A DNA stretch of 64,000 nucleotides, from assembly GCF_902686445.1 (NCBI RefSeq), contig NC_062218.1, forward strand, positions 131,000,594-131,064,593, in the 5' to 3' direction. Shown one piece after another: positions 63,341 through 64,000 of the stretch (the stretch's first letter is position 1; each line of letters begins with the position of its first letter). Source of the stretch: Sciurus carolinensis. Its lineage: Eukaryota; Chordata; Mammalia; Rodentia; Sciuridae. The translations under genes and the position numbers were made by a program. Below the pieces are notes generated by a model. It had not been told where the DNA came from and searched no databases. It saw only the letters and a program-made list of their open reading frames with translations.

Positions 63341-64000
63341 CTGGAACCCTGGGAATCAAAACTATAGGGGTTGAGAGTGGAGGAGGGGTTGTATCCTAAA
63401 GTCTTACTGGGGACCTGCACCTAGAGAAGCAGAGATAGTTGACCAGCAAACTCAGCAAGCATTCCTCATGAAAGTCCAGAGGACCTTATATCCTAGCCTG
63501 TGACCCTGCACTAAGGGAAGCCCAGGGCATCTGAGATGGGGTAGACAGAATAGCCCTTGCCGAGGAGATAAGGAAAAGCATCCATCGTGAGGAACCAGCT
63601 GGTGTGGTTCAGGTACACTATGATAAGCTCCTTAGAGTGGGAAGCATCCTGTCTCCTCCCTGCACTGTCTTGATCTGCAATTTATAGAAAGGAGGTGCAA
63701 TAGAAGAATCTGAGCTTTCACAATTCGTGGGCCTAAAACATGGACACCATCTGATGAAGCCCTCCAGGGATTAGTAGTGATGAAGCAAGAGGAGGAAAAG
63801 GATTTTATGAAATAGTACCAAACCCTGGAGGGACAAAACCAGCCTAAGGGAAGCTGGAGAGGTGAGCCCAGTCCCCATGGCATCCACTGACCCTTTGTAG
63901 AGAGAAACCTGTTTCCAGGGCAACCACTACATCCTGATTGGATACCTCACCTTGCCAGGGAGAGCAATTTGAAAAATTCTGGTATATAATTTATTTCTAA
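63341..64000. other. Intergenic stretch without recognised features
   Basis: No gene or named repeat. A minus-strand open frame at 63632-63883 has no recognisable domain. Confidence 0.4.

Overview
This is a piece of a rodent nuclear genome, most likely from the squirrel family (Sciuridae). The evidence is the repeats. Many copies of a SINE made of a B1 monomer fused to a tRNA-derived ID monomer (the B1-dID/MEN type known from squirrels and some other rodents), free ID elements, and L1 3' ends of a type repeated through the window lie over an older mammalian layer of MIR, L2, hAT-Charlie, MaLR LTRs and old L1. Nothing bacterial, viral or organellar was seen, and no CRISPR array or operon.

Only one protein-coding gene can be supported: THOC3, the WD40 subunit of the THO/TREX mRNA export complex. 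Six coding exons lie on the + strand from the window edge to position 11517, with canonical GT-AG introns. Its first ~20 codons and promoter are off the left edge. The exons encode an otherwise complete THOC3 C-terminal 331 residues, but three single-base indels break the frame: one base missing near 1031 (exon 2), one missing near 3478 (exon 3) and one extra near 7294 (exon 5). As written, the reading frame stops at 1073-1075. Either the underlying sequence has small indel errors in a working gene, or this is a recently inactivated, intron-bearing THOC3 copy. A probable 3' UTR and poly(A) signal follow to about 12.4 kb.

From about 12.4 kb to 64 kb no gene could be supported. The region is intergenic and built from layered repeats: MIR/L2/hAT and SINEs (12.6-25 kb); two long antisense old L1s (25.4-28 kb and 30.2-34.8 kb); a solo LTR with a 4-bp target duplication (36.3 kb); antisense L1s (38-41 kb); MaLR LTRs (41.7-43.2 and 46.7-47.4 kb); a younger L1 inside an L2 with a candidate 3' transduction (50.4-52.1 kb); an ID and an L1 with clean target duplications (55.0 and 55.4 kb); a SINE carrying a foreign ~190-bp insert (58.1 kb); and an old L1 3' end (60.7 kb). 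Two stretches (48.85 and 54.05 kb) look more like conserved regulatory DNA than repeats.

I found no undescribed multi-gene system. The most useful points are the triple frameshift in THOC3, the L1 3'-transduction candidate, the chimeric SINE, two ultra-short L1 insertions and the forkhead/homeodomain-rich unique block. All repeat family names come from recognition by eye, so subfamily labels are approximate.
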